Shown piece by piece: positions 17,584-27,034 of a stretch of DNA of 50,843 nt. The DNA lies in assembly GCA_964592475.1 (NCBI GenBank), contig CAZQEZ010000010.1, positions 1-50,843 of the forward strand. The letters run 5' to 3'. Position 1 is the stretch's first letter. The number at the start of each line of letters is the position of its first letter. The DNA comes from CAZQEZ01 sp964592475. Its GTDB lineage: Bacteria > Bacteroidota > Bacteroidia > Cytophagales > Cyclobacteriaceae. The position numbers were made by a program, and so were the translations under genes. The notes under the pieces were generated by a model that saw only the letters and a program-made list of their open reading frames with translations, had not been told where the DNA came from and searched no databases.

Positions 17584-18767
17584 AAAAAGAGCTGAAATTC
17601 ATCCTGGTAATTGTCACGCTTTTTGCAATACTAATAGTTGTGCAAATGAGTAGCCCAAGCTCTGTCAATTATGAAATTACACTTGAGAAAACTGACAAAC
17701 AAGCTTTTGGCACTTATATTTTATTCAATCTTATTGAAGATTTATATCCTGATCAAACCATTGTTCATACCAATAGTACCATGTTTGAATTAGGTCTGAT
17801 GGATCAATTAGACGGCAACTTATTTATTTTAACTACCGACTTGTACCTGGAGCCGGAAGAAATGGAAACTCTTCTTGATTTTGTTGCCGCTGGCAATACT
17901 GCTCTTATCACATCTTATTTATATGATCCGCAATCGAGCGAATTATCCGATACTTTAAATTTAAAAAGTCTGGGCATTCTTAATTCCATGCAAAATAGAA
18001 AAGATGCAGATAGTACGTTTCTTTACTTTAAAGATACTCCTGACAAGCATTATAATTATAAAAAAATTGATGTGCCAGAATATTTTTCTTCTTATGATAC
18101 TACTGCTACTGAAGTATTGGCTTTTAATCAAGAAGATAATCCAGTGCTCATAAGAACAGCCTTTGGCGAAGGAAATTTTCTTCTTTCTACCACTCCATTG
18201 GTATTTACTAACTATTACATGGTGCACAATGATAATTACCAGATTCCTGAAAAAATTCTTCAGCAATTACCAGTTACCAATGTGTACTGGACAAATTATT
18301 ATATGATGGGCAGGATGGAATCAAATAGCCCGCTTCGATATATATTAAAAAATCCCACCCTCAGCTGGGCTTATTATATAGCTTTATTTTCCATCATTAT
18401 ATATGTTATTTTCGCGGTTAAGCGCAAGCAAAAGCCGATTCCTGTAATATCACCACCTCGCAATGCTTCCTTAGAGTTTGTTAATACAGTTGGAATGCTG
18501 TATTACAACCGGGGCGATCATCGCAATATCGCCAGTAAAAAGATTAATTATTTTCTCGATCATGTAAGACGCAACTATTTTATAGCTACTGACTTATCTG
18601 ATCCCGATTTTGTAAAAAGACTTGCCAATAAAAGTGGGGTAGATGAAAAAAAGGTAACTGTGGTGGTGCGATCAATTATTCATTACAGTAAAAAACCGGT
18701 GCTGACGAGCGATGAATTAATGCATTTAAATAATAATATCGAAGGCTTTTTACACCATGGCAAATAA
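17580..18767 (+). CDS. DUF4350-type membrane protein
   Basis: 395 residues: an N-terminal transmembrane helix (about 6-24), an extracytoplasmic DUF4350-like domain (about 30-235, with SVNYEITLEKTDKQAFGTYI and GEGNFLLSTTPLVFTNYYM), a second transmembrane helix near 262-280 (LSWAYYIALFSIIIYVIFAV) followed by a KRKQKPIP stop-transfer segment, and a cytoplasmic C-terminal helical region. It is the last gene of the operon starting at 15158. In related genomes a MoxR AAA+ ATPase and a DUF58 protein usually follow; here only 190 bp separate it from a convergent helicase gene, so those partners are not adjacent. Confidence 0.86.
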   Translation: MKKELKFILVIVTLFAILIVVQMSSPSSVNYEITLEKTDKQAFGTYILFNLIEDLYPDQTIVHTNSTMFELGLMDQLDGNLFILTTDLYLEPEEMETLLDFVAAGNTALITSYLYDPQSSELSDTLNLKSLGILNSMQNRKDADSTFLYFKDTPDKHYNYKKIDVPEYFSSYDTTATEVLAFNQEDNPVLIRTAFGEGNFLLSTTPLVFTNYYMVHNDNYQIPEKILQQLPVTNVYWTNYYMMGRMESNSPLRYILKNPTLSWAYYIALFSIIIYVIFAVKRKQKPIPVISPPRNASLEFVNTVGMLYYNRGDHRNIASKKINYFLDHVRRNYFIATDLSDPDFVKRLANKSGVDEKKVTVVVRSIIHYSKKPVLTSDELMHLNNNIEGFLHHGK

Positions 18768-18957
18768 GTGCTTTATCTAGTTAATTCATGTAGGTAATTA
18801 TTTGTATCTGCAAGCATTAAATTACCAGGACATTAATAATATTGATGGTAAATCATTATTAACATCTAATTATAATACCATGAAAAAACTAAATATTTTA
18901 TTTATTTTAAGCTTATAATAGCGTATCAAAATGGTATGTAAGTGAATGCAATTTTAT

Positions 18958-21900
18958 TTACATAACATTTTTTACAAATCTTATTAACCGCTCCTTTATT
19001 TGATTTTTGTCATGCCAGTATTCACGGCTATAAAATTCACGAAATGGCCATTTTTTGCCAGACATAGTAAGGTGCTTGTAAACATGCGACTCTTTTACCG
19101 AAATACTTTGATGATAAAGGTCATCGTCAGTAAGTAATAATCCCAAAAATTTATCTTCATCTTTAGCTTTTACTGTGAGGTCAGCAAAGGGCAGTTCTTC
19201 ACTTAAGTCAAATGATAAAGGCAAATCTTCTTTTAGCATATCTTTAATTTTATTGCGCAAATACCAGTCTTGCCTATTTTTTACCTTTGGGATTGAAGGG
19301 ATAAACTTACCTGTAGATACCTCCAAGGCATAATTTAGATAAGCTTTTAGCAATTTTGGACCATCATTTTTGGCATCATCCACTTTAAGTTCGTGCGGCA
19401 TAATACTACTTACCACTATTATTTTTTCGCGAGCCCTTGTTACTGCTACATTTAGCCTATTTTCACCATTTGGAGCATTTAACGAGCCAAACTGCATTAC
19501 CATTTTACCATTTTTATCTGGAGCATAGCCAATGCTGAAGATGACAATGTCTTTCTCATCTCCCTGTACATTTTCAATATTTTTGACAATAAGCGAATCG
19601 GGCAAACGTAATTCAGCCCGCGAGGCTTTTTCTTCCAAAAGATCTACTATTCTGCCTTGTTGCTTTACATTAAATGTTACTACACCAATAGATTTATCGG
19701 GATATTTATTGAACATCGAAAAGCATGTTTCGGCTACTTTTATTGCTTCTTCCTCATTTATATTATCTTGCCACATACCATCTACTTTGAGGTAATCAAT
19801 GGCTGGTTCCTTTTTATTTACCAGGTCATGATCGGGCAATAATTTTAAATTGCCCCCATAAAAATGGCGATTTGAAAAGTCGATCAAATCGAGCGATTTA
19901 CTACGATAATGACCTTGCAATTGCACTTGCATTAGATACTTCCGGGTCAAATCAAGGAGCGAATCCACTTCCAATGCCGGATCTTGAGTTTCTTCTTCCC
20001 ATCGCACTTTATAAAGATCGTATGGTGCCAGTTGCTTATCGTCACCGGTAATTACAATTTGTTTGCCGCGATACATAGCAGGAATGCCTCTTTCTACAAA
20101 ACATTGAGAGGCCTCATCAAAAATAACCAGATCAAATGCCTGTTCCATAGGAAAGATAGCAGAAACAGCTTCAGGGGAAGCCATCCAACAAGGCACAAGA
20201 TCAAACACCTCGCTAGTATATTGTGAAACAAGCTTACGTATAGGCCATATTTTTTTCTTCTTGCTCGTTTGGTGTTTCAAGTCACGATAAGTAACCATAT
20301 TGTTTAACCGGTTGTAATTCAGGTCATTATAGGTACGCTCACGTGCTTTCAACAGAGCCATTTCTTTACTTATCTGCATTTTGATCTGCACGTTTTCCTG
20401 ATACTCCTGTTGCAGTCTTTCAAACTTTAATGAAGACACGGATCGTAGTATAGGAAACTTACTTTCAATATGTTCTATCCATGAAAGCCTGACGCTATTT
20501 TGAAAAAGATCGACTACTTCATTTTCTTTATAGCTCTCAGCTTGATCCAATAATTTGTTAATGGAGGCTACTTCGTGGCTCTCGAGTCCTTCGCTTAAAT
20601 TATCAAAATCGCACAAGGCATCAAAATCAGCATCCAGGGTAGTTATCATTTTTTCTGCATAATCGTCATCTTCTAGCAAAAAATATATTTGCTTAGGAGT
20701 AAGGTAGCCAGACCATTCTTGTTGTTTTGTAGGTAATATTTTTATTACCTCCAGCAATTTCGTTAGCTTAGTTTTTAGTTCTTCAAAATCAATTTTTTGT
20801 ACGTTGAAGTATTCTTTAAAATTACGCATTGAACTAAAAATGAGCTTCGCCATAATGGCCAGTTTCTGATTATGAAACCACTGCGCAAAGTCTTTTTCAT
20901 TGTATGAATTAGGTATTTCGAGTAGTGTTTTATTAGCCCTTAGTTTAGTCAAATTATGCTCAAGGTTTAGGCGATTATCTACTTTCTCAATCAATACATT
21001 AAAATCTTTACGAGTATTTTGCAGGTCATTTTTGATCATTACCTCTTTAATGTATTGCTTGTCTTTAGAAAACATCTTCCATTTAATAAATTTTAGCAAA
21101 CCTTTTCTAGCTTCAATCCGCCGCTGCAGCACTTCCTGAAAATGACCTAATTCCGCCGTTGGCAAGCTTTTTTCCGGCCCCGTACCTTTAAAGCATGCCA
21201 TTACTACTCGCTCTACCGTTCCCAGCCATAGGTAATCGGTTTCTTTATCTTGAAAATTGACCATGTGACCAAAATAACGGTACACCTTATCGTTCTCAAT
21301 GTGTTTGATCAGTTCTTTAATTTTTTCTTCTTTAGCCAAAATAGCTTCTAGGCTGGTAAGTGTCAATTTGTTATTAACATAAGCCTCCGCCTTGGCAGAA
21401 AGCTGTTCCTTAAATTCAGGAATTTCGCGAATGATATCACGCATGGCTTTTAATTGTGAAATGCCATAATCTTTAAACTTTATACGATTGTGCCAGGGAT
21501 ATCCTTCTTTATGAAACTTTGCTGCGTAGGCGGTATAGGTACGCAGTTTAGGCAAAAACTCCTCCATTTTCTGAAAAGTGAATTCCTTATACTCCAATCT
21601 TAAATTAATAGACGGTTTAGCGAAATCACTGGTAAGATAAAGTTCCTTCACTGGTATTCCACATTCAGAGTTGTCAAACAAAGCCGCTTTAAACTCTTCT
21701 AGCTCTTCTGTAATCTGATCTATACGCCTGCTTGCCTGCATAAATTGCCGCTCCATTTGGATGGCATCTAAGCTATTGTTCTTTATCTTGTATTCGTTAA
21801 TATTATCTACCTGCTTACTTAACTGGTCATAGATATTTTTACGATCATTTTTAAAATCATGTACTAACGCTACAAAATTTTCCAGGCCTTTTTCTTTAAG

Positions 21901-22989
21901 GCGTTCGTATACCACGTCCAGTGCAACTCTTTTTTGACATACCAGTAAAACCCTTTGGCCTCTGGCCATAAAATCGGCAATTAAATTACAAATTAATTGT
22001 GATTTGCCAGTGCCAGGAGGTCCCTGAATTACCATAGAATTACCTCTTTTAATAGCCTTTAATGCATTTTCCTGATAAGCATCAATTTCAAAAGGGGTAA
22101 ATGTTTGCTCCTCTTTAATTTTATTAAGAAAATAATGATAGCCGAATTGGTTAGGCAATGAGGCTTTATCTTCTGCTACACTGCGAGAAGCAAAAAAATC
22201 TTCTATATCAGCAATTTTTTTATCATCCAACAGGGTCAGATAATCAGGCACCAAGTAGGATCCGGCTTGTGGAAAGATACCTAAAACAGCTTCTGGATAA
22301 AGCTTAATTTCTCCATTACCATATTGTTCATCGTAATCTGCCTTTTTAAAATTTTTGAAAGGAATTAAATTGTCTAAAAAATTTTCCTGATTAAAATTTA
22401 TTTCTATTGGGCTATTTTTAAGCTGCTGGTACAAATTGGTTCGAAATATCCTGCTATCTACGTCAAAATCTTCAAAAACATACTCAACCAAAGATTCATC
22501 CAGCTTTATATTATTGAAAAAAGAATAGGCCAGCAAAAATGATTTGTTGAAAGTGATATTTACGTCGTCGCGCTGTTGCAGTATCCATTCATTTTTGCTA
22601 TTGAGCGCTATGCTCATTGGAAAAAATATAAGGGGACACCTTACCATGGTGCCTTCATTAAATTTTCCCCGAATAAAAGGCCAACCTATGTACAAGTCTT
22701 TAGAGCCACGTTCTTCAAAAATGAATCGATCTATTCGCTGAATTTTTTTCAGCTTATCACTCACCGCGTTATTTTCATCATCTCTACTATTGACCAAATC
22801 AGCTACCGTCAATTTATTTTTTTGAGCGATTAAGTCGTCAATGATCTGAAATGAAGATTTATTCTTGAGGAAATCAAAGTCATGTAAATCTAAGAATTGG
22901 TCTGAAATTAACCTTAAAAGTAATAATGACCTATTAGAGCCGGACAAGTTGGTAAGCCGGCGCATGTACGATTGTAGTATTTGATGCAT
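18958..22989 (-). CDS. large SF1 DNA/RNA helicase with DUF4011-like N-terminus and degenerate Vsr-like C-terminus
   Basis: 1343 residues. The N-terminal region has RRLTNLSGSNRSLLLLRL (about 10-27), resembling the LxxLSxRNRLLN motif of DUF4011 proteins. The helicase core has motif I QGPPGTGKSQ near residue 318, a long helical insertion (about 400-900), motif II LVIFDEASQC, motif III GDDKQLAPYD, motif IV LQGHYRSK, motif V NVQGDEKDIVIFSIG and motif VI NVAVTRAREK, as in Upf1-like SF1B helicases. The C-terminal 80 residues (FLGLLLTDDDLYHQ, YKHLTMSGKKWPF, YSREYWHD) follow the pattern of the Vsr/MTES_1575 endonuclease fold (IExDGxxYH, LxxxGWxxxRxWS), but Leu replaces the usual catalytic Glu. Domain order is that of DUF4011-helicase-Vsr proteins reported in antiphage screens. 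It stands alone, so it may be defensive or a chromosomal repair helicase. Confidence 0.82.
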   Translation of the reverse strand: MHQILQSYMRRLTNLSGSNRSLLLLRLISDQFLDLHDFDFLKNKSSFQIIDDLIAQKNKLTVADLVNSRDDENNAVSDKLKKIQRIDRFIFEERGSKDLYIGWPFIRGKFNEGTMVRCPLIFFPMSIALNSKNEWILQQRDDVNITFNKSFLLAYSFFNNIKLDESLVEYVFEDFDVDSRIFRTNLYQQLKNSPIEINFNQENFLDNLIPFKNFKKADYDEQYGNGEIKLYPEAVLGIFPQAGSYLVPDYLTLLDDKKIADIEDFFASRSVAEDKASLPNQFGYHYFLNKIKEEQTFTPFEIDAYQENALKAIKRGNSMVIQGPPGTGKSQLICNLIADFMARGQRVLLVCQKRVALDVVYERLKEKGLENFVALVHDFKNDRKNIYDQLSKQVDNINEYKIKNNSLDAIQMERQFMQASRRIDQITEELEEFKAALFDNSECGIPVKELYLTSDFAKPSINLRLEYKEFTFQKMEEFLPKLRTYTAYAAKFHKEGYPWHNRIKFKDYGISQLKAMRDIIREIPEFKEQLSAKAEAYVNNKLTLTSLEAILAKEEKIKELIKHIENDKVYRYFGHMVNFQDKETDYLWLGTVERVVMACFKGTGPEKSLPTAELGHFQEVLQRRIEARKGLLKFIKWKMFSKDKQYIKEVMIKNDLQNTRKDFNVLIEKVDNRLNLEHNLTKLRANKTLLEIPNSYNEKDFAQWFHNQKLAIMAKLIFSSMRNFKEYFNVQKIDFEELKTKLTKLLEVIKILPTKQQEWSGYLTPKQIYFLLEDDDYAEKMITTLDADFDALCDFDNLSEGLESHEVASINKLLDQAESYKENEVVDLFQNSVRLSWIEHIESKFPILRSVSSLKFERLQQEYQENVQIKMQISKEMALLKARERTYNDLNYNRLNNMVTYRDLKHQTSKKKKIWPIRKLVSQYTSEVFDLVPCWMASPEAVSAIFPMEQAFDLVIFDEASQCFVERGIPAMYRGKQIVITGDDKQLAPYDLYKVRWEEETQDPALEVDSLLDLTRKYLMQVQLQGHYRSKSLDLIDFSNRHFYGGNLKLLPDHDLVNKKEPAIDYLKVDGMWQDNINEEEAIKVAETCFSMFNKYPDKSIGVVTFNVKQQGRIVDLLEEKASRAELRLPDSLIVKNIENVQGDEKDIVIFSIGYAPDKNGKMVMQFGSLNAPNGENRLNVAVTRAREKIIVVSSIMPHELKVDDAKNDGPKLLKAYLNYALEVSTGKFIPSIPKVKNRQDWYLRNKIKDMLKEDLPLSFDLSEELPFADLTVKAKDEDKFLGLLLTDDDLYHQSISVKESHVYKHLTMSGKKWPFREFYSREYWHDKNQIKERLIRFVKNVM

Positions 22990-23453
22990 ACATACAAATA
23001 TGCTAAATAATTTTTAAATTAAAGATAGTGAAAATTGAAAATAAACATCAATTAATTCAGTCAAAACTCGAGAGCATTTTTATTCGTGTCTCAGCATATT
23101 AACAGGGTTAATAAGGGCTACTTTGAGTAAATTCCATCCTTTGGCATCAGCTTTTTCGATAATAAAAGGCATGTCTTCAAATATAGGTGGTACTGACTGA
23201 AAATTGATACTACCCCGATGATCACATGTTGTTTTCCTTTTAGGAATAGTTGCTTACCTCCGGATTGTCAAGTGACAATGCTTTAGCCGTTAATTCATTA
23301 ATTAATCACCACCGAGGTCTCAAAATCACCGGTAAATGCTTCAGAAAAAATAAAATATCATGCCAATCACAAAATTGCTATACCTAGTGCCTACATCATG
23401 TTTAAGTAAAGTGGCACTTTCCGCTACCGCACGTTCATGTTTGCTGATGGACA
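22990..23453. other. intergenic stretch holding a decayed permease fragment
   Basis: 464 bp between the helicase and the transporter. It contains the minus-strand permease relic described at 23080-23265. From 23290 to 23453 further short protein-like minus-strand segments (for example EAFTGDFETSVVIN) may be older parts of the same gene, but they are too broken to join. Confidence 0.5.
23080..23265 (-). pseudogene. decayed 3' end of an FtsX/MacB-type ABC transporter permease
   Basis: On the minus strand one frame ends INFQSVPPIFEDMPFI...ADAKGWNLL then KVALINPVNMLRHE and a TAA at 23082-23080. Cytophagales ABC permeases of the FtsX family typically end KAAxxNPVKSLRxE, which this matches. Just upstream a second frame gives LFLKGKQHVIIGVVS, matching the VIGVVxDFxFxSLH segment of the same family; a frameshift joins it to NFQSVPP. 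The four-helix part that should lie between these segments is missing. This is a relic with an internal deletion and at least one frameshift. Confidence 0.6.
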
Positions 23454-24560
23454 TTATTTTTTGCGCCATTTTTTAAGAATCGTGGCAAACTTATCCTTGT
23501 TAAGTGCATGCTTTTCTGTTCCATGAATACCTAATAGGTATGCATAAGGCTGCATTCCATCTACATATTCACAGAAAATTTTAAACATGGCTAAGAACGG
23601 CACAATTAAAAACATGCCAGGAATACCCCAAATCATACCACCAATAATAATGCTTAGAATAGTAACAAAAGGGTTGAGTTGGACATTGCCTCCGGTAATA
23701 TTGGGCGTGAGTATATTATTTTCTATAAATTGAATAATGATAAAAAATATGATTACTCCTAAGGCTTTCTCTGGGGTAGGACTTACAACTAAAGTGTAAA
23801 GAAGCGGAACAATGCCACCGATTAAAGTACCAAAGTAGGGAATAAAATTGAACAAAGCTGAAATTACTCCTAGTAAAATAGCGTACTTGAGGCCCACGAT
23901 CAAAAGGCCAATGCTATTTAAAATGCACAAAATCAACACCACTACAAATACACCTCCCATATAACGCTCGGTGACAAAGGAGACATCCGATAATATTTTT
24001 TCTGTTTTCTGGTGTTTTTCATTGGGCACCATTTGCAAGATAAAATTTTTGAATTTATTACGATAATAAAGCATGAAGAAGATATATACCGGCATAAGCC
24101 CAGCTTTGGCCAGCGTACTGGTAGTGGCCGTAAATGCATCTCCAAAAAATTGAGCTCCGGATTCAAAAAAGTCTGAAATCCTCTCTTTTACCCAATCATG
24201 CTGTTCTCGACTTGTTACACCAAAGGTGTTTTCTATCCATTGCTCCAAGGTATCCACATTGGTAAGTGCCTGTTGTTTTAAAGTAGGAAAATCTTGCACG
24301 AAAATTATAATTTGTGAATAGATAAAAAATACTGCTCCAGCCACCACCACTATGGCAAATATAATACTAATAAGATTAGCCAAAATTCGTGGAAAATGAT
24401 GCCTCTCCATAAAATTAGCGAATGGGTAAAGTAAATAAGCTAACAAAATAGCAAAAAATAAAGGATATAAGAAATTACGCGCTTGTATTAATGCAAATAA
24501 CAGCAATATAATAAATAGCAAGACTACAGTAATTTTGAGAAGTGGTGTTTTTTTAAGCAT
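23454..24560 (-). CDS. AI-2E family transporter (PerM-like)
   Basis: 368 residues with about seven or eight transmembrane helices: two N-terminal (about 8-28 and 30-50), one near 62-85, a central periplasmic helical stretch (about 90-150, FPTLKQQALTNVDTLEQWIE), then a C-terminal bundle with GLKYAILLGVISALFNFIPY followed by FGTLIGGIVPLL, the family signature (G.xyallLGvlagllnlIPyvGpxig), and NPFVTILSIIIGGMIWGIPG. The family was named from autoinducer-2 export in E. coli TqsA, but most members have other or unknown substrates, so the name should not be taken as function. Length is as usual for the family. Confidence 0.92.
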   Translation of the reverse strand: MLKKTPLLKITVVLLFIILLLFALIQARNFLYPLFFAILLAYLLYPFANFMERHHFPRILANLISIIFAIVVVAGAVFFIYSQIIIFVQDFPTLKQQALTNVDTLEQWIENTFGVTSREQHDWVKERISDFFESGAQFFGDAFTATTSTLAKAGLMPVYIFFMLYYRNKFKNFILQMVPNEKHQKTEKILSDVSFVTERYMGGVFVVVLILCILNSIGLLIVGLKYAILLGVISALFNFIPYFGTLIGGIVPLLYTLVVSPTPEKALGVIIFFIIIQFIENNILTPNITGGNVQLNPFVTILSIIIGGMIWGIPGMFLIVPFLAMFKIFCEYVDGMQPYAYLLGIHGTEKHALNKDKFATILKKWRKK

Positions 24561-24653
24561 CTATAAAAAAAATTATTTTGATAAATATACAAGTAAAATG
24601 CTGAAATAAATTCAAAAATTTAATGCGCTAAGTTTAAAAAATATTATTGGTTA

Positions 24654-25898
24654 CTATACCAGCAAATTAAATATTTCAGGTTGCTCATTTACTAACTGAT
24701 AGTTAATCTGATATTCATTCATTCTCTTTATTAAAGCTTCGTAATCTTCTTTTTGTTTTACTTCTACTCCTACCAGCGCGGGTCCATTCTCCCGGTTATT
24801 TTTTTTAGTATATTCAAACCGGGTGATATCGTCATCAGAACCTAATACATTCACTAAAAATTCACGTAATGCTCCAGCCCGTTGTGGAAAAATAATCAAA
24901 AAATAATGCTTCAATCCTTCATATAATAAGGATTTTTCCTTTATTTCTTCCATCCGGATGATATCATTATTCCCGCCGCTCACTATGCATGCCACTTTTT
25001 TTCCCTTTATTTCTTGCTTGTGAAAATCGAGCGCTGCAATGGTTAAGGCTCCGGCTGGCTCCGCTACTATAGCTTCTTCATTGTATAATTTTAAAATAGT
25101 AGAACAAACTTTCCCCTCCGGTACAAGGGTCACTTCTCTCATCGCCTGCTTGCAAATGCTATAGCTAAGGGCTCCAACTTGTTGTACGCTGGCACCATCA
25201 ACAAATTTATCTATCTTATCCAAATTAACTACTGAGCCTTTCTGAATCGATTGAAACATTGCCGGTGCACCGGCAGGTTCTACTCCAATAATTATGGTAT
25301 CAGGATATTTTTGTTTAATATAACTGCCAATACCTGCGCCAAGACCGCCCCCACCTACCGGCACAAATATGTAATCCAACGGTTGTTGTAAGCCTTCCAA
25401 CATCTCGATAGCTACAGTTCCCTGTCCGGCAATGATAGCTTCATCATCGAATGGATGAATAAATGTTTTTTCGTGTTTTTCACAATCAAGCATGGCACTT
25501 TGGTAAGCCATATCAAATGTGTCGCCGGTAAGTATTACCGAAACTTTATCATTACCAAACATTTTAACTTGCCTCACCTTTTGTGCTGGTGTTGTGTGTG
25601 GCATATATATTTTCCCTTCTATCCCGAGTGCATTACAGGCATAAGCTACACCTTGGCCATGATTACCTGCGCTGGCACACACTATACCTTTACTTCTGGC
25701 AACTTCAGAAAGAGTTGATATTTTATAAAAAGCTCCTCTCAACTTATAAGAACGCACCCTTTGCAAATCTTCCCTTTTGAGATAAAGATCACAATCATAG
25801 GTTGCTGATAAATTGAGGTTTTTATCAAAAGGAGTTTTTAAAACTACCTCTTTTAGAATAGCATAAGCCTGATCAATTTTTTCTACAGGTAAATACAT
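24654..25898 (-). CDS. ilvA: threonine ammonia-lyase (threonine dehydratase), biosynthetic
   Basis: Converts L-threonine to 2-oxobutanoate, the first committed step to isoleucine, with pyridoxal phosphate. 414 residues: PLP-fold catalytic domain to about 320, with the Schiff-base Lys52 in RVRSYKLRGAFYKI, CASAGNHGQGVAYAC and the phosphate-binding VPVGGGGLGAGI glycine loop. A single C-terminal ACT-like regulatory domain (about 330-414, FPQRAGALREFLVNVLG) should sense isoleucine. This short one-ACT form is usual in Bacteroidota and Firmicutes. It is the last gene of the ilv operon, 77 bp after ilvC, with a weak terminator-like hairpin in between that could lower its expression. Confidence 0.95.
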   Translation of the reverse strand: MYLPVEKIDQAYAILKEVVLKTPFDKNLNLSATYDCDLYLKREDLQRVRSYKLRGAFYKISTLSEVARSKGIVCASAGNHGQGVAYACNALGIEGKIYMPHTTPAQKVRQVKMFGNDKVSVILTGDTFDMAYQSAMLDCEKHEKTFIHPFDDEAIIAGQGTVAIEMLEGLQQPLDYIFVPVGGGGLGAGIGSYIKQKYPDTIIIGVEPAGAPAMFQSIQKGSVVNLDKIDKFVDGASVQQVGALSYSICKQAMREVTLVPEGKVCSTILKLYNEEAIVAEPAGALTIAALDFHKQEIKGKKVACIVSGGNNDIIRMEEIKEKSLLYEGLKHYFLIIFPQRAGALREFLVNVLGSDDDITRFEYTKKNNRENGPALVGVEVKQKEDYEALIKRMNEYQINYQLVNEQPEIFNLLV

Positions 25899-25914
25899 TT
25901 TAAACTTGAATTTA

Positions 25915-25944
25915 TAAAAAAATCCCGATCGTAATTAACCGGGA
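25915..25944 (-). terminator. weak intrinsic terminator between ilvC and ilvA
   Basis: On the minus strand TCCCG (25944-25940) pairs with CGGGA (25927-25923), a 5-bp GC-rich stem with a 12-nt loop, followed by seven U (A run 25916-25922). It lies 31-60 bp past the ilvC stop and ends 17 nt before the ilvA ATG, so it may set partial read-through into ilvA. Confidence 0.55.
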
Positions 25945-25975
25945 CTTTATAAAAAAATATCTTAAAATTTCTATT

Positions 25976-27019
25976 TTATATCTTCGGGCGCAATTTTCTG
26001 ACTTCTGAACCAGCCTGCCAAATTTCAGATTCCCGAATTTCTTTTAATTCTTCTTCCAATTTTACCCGGTAGTCTGGCTGGCTATTACGTTCTATTGATA
26101 TTTTTGCCTCATTACCAGTTTTTACACTTTCATAAAGTTGCTCAAACACAGGAGATACGGCATCGCGAAAACGGTTTTTCCAGTCTAAAGCACCTCTTTG
26201 TGCTGTAGTAGAGCAGTTAGCATACATCCAATCCATACCATTTTCAGCTATCAATGGCATCAAACTTTCGGTCAGTTCTTCCACTGTTTCATTGAAAGCT
26301 TCGCTGGGAGTATGGCCATTTTTACGTAATACATTGTATTGAGCTTCGAAAATTCCTGCTATTGCACCCATCAAAGTTCCTCTTTCTCCGGTAAGATCGC
26401 TGAATACTTCTTTTTGGAAAGTAGTTTGGAACAAATATCCGGAGCCTATACCTATACCAATGGCGATAGCTTTTTCAGTGGCATTGCCCGAAGCATCATT
26501 ATGAATAGCATAGCTTGAATTAAGCCCTTTACCAGCAAGAAACATGCGACGCAAGCTGGTTCCACTACCTTTGGGTGCTACTAATACAACATCTACATTA
26601 TCTGGAGGAATAATGTCGGTTTGACCTTTGTAAGTAACGCCGAACCCATGAGAAAAATACAAGGTTTTACCCTCGGTTAAATATTCTTTTACTTGCGGCC
26701 AAAGCTGAATTTGACCAGCATCAGATAGTAAAAAGAAAATTACGGTGCTTTTTTGCAAGGCCTCTTCTATTGAGAATAAATCTTTACCTGGCTCCCATCC
26801 ATCTTTTTTGGCTTTTTCGTAAGATGCCGAAGGAGACCTCTGACCTACAATCACGTTAAATCCATTGTCTTTTAAATTAAGGGCCTGTCCCGGACCTTGT
26901 ACTCCATAGCCAATAATTGCAATTGTTTCATTTTTTAAAACTTCGCGGGCTTTTTCGAGTGGAAACTCCTCTCTGGTGACTACTTCCTCTTCTACACCAC
27001 CAAAATTAATTTTTGCCAT
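25976..27019 (-). CDS. ilvC: ketol-acid reductoisomerase (NADP+)
   Basis: Isomerises and reduces 2-acetolactate or 2-aceto-2-hydroxybutyrate to the dihydroxy acid with NADPH and Mg2+, second common step to valine and isoleucine. 347 residues, the short class I form. N-terminal Rossmann domain with IIGYGVQGPGQALNLKDNG near residue 35, followed by the cofactor-specificity loop GQRSPSASY, whose Arg and Ser residues fit NADPH. The C-terminal knotted domain contains SDLTGERGTLMGAIAGIFEA and YANCSTTAQRGALDW, with the metal-binding Asp and Glu. It follows ilvN after 15 bp in the operon. The GPGQA version of the glycine loop differs from the GxQGHAxA seen in enterobacteria. Confidence 0.96.
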   Translation of the reverse strand: MAKINFGGVEEEVVTREEFPLEKAREVLKNETIAIIGYGVQGPGQALNLKDNGFNVIVGQRSPSASYEKAKKDGWEPGKDLFSIEEALQKSTVIFFLLSDAGQIQLWPQVKEYLTEGKTLYFSHGFGVTYKGQTDIIPPDNVDVVLVAPKGSGTSLRRMFLAGKGLNSSYAIHNDASGNATEKAIAIGIGIGSGYLFQTTFQKEVFSDLTGERGTLMGAIAGIFEAQYNVLRKNGHTPSEAFNETVEELTESLMPLIAENGMDWMYANCSTTAQRGALDWKNRFRDAVSPVFEQLYESVKTGNEAKISIERNSQPDYRVKLEEELKEIRESEIWQAGSEVRKLRPKI

Positions 27020-27034
27020 TGTCTTCTTATTTAC

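Noticed and set aside
18880..18918. Mini frame MKKLNILFILSL followed by a stop
   Set aside because: It looks like the start of a signal peptide but is only 12 codons long; no continuation in any frame, so neither gene nor relic can be supported.
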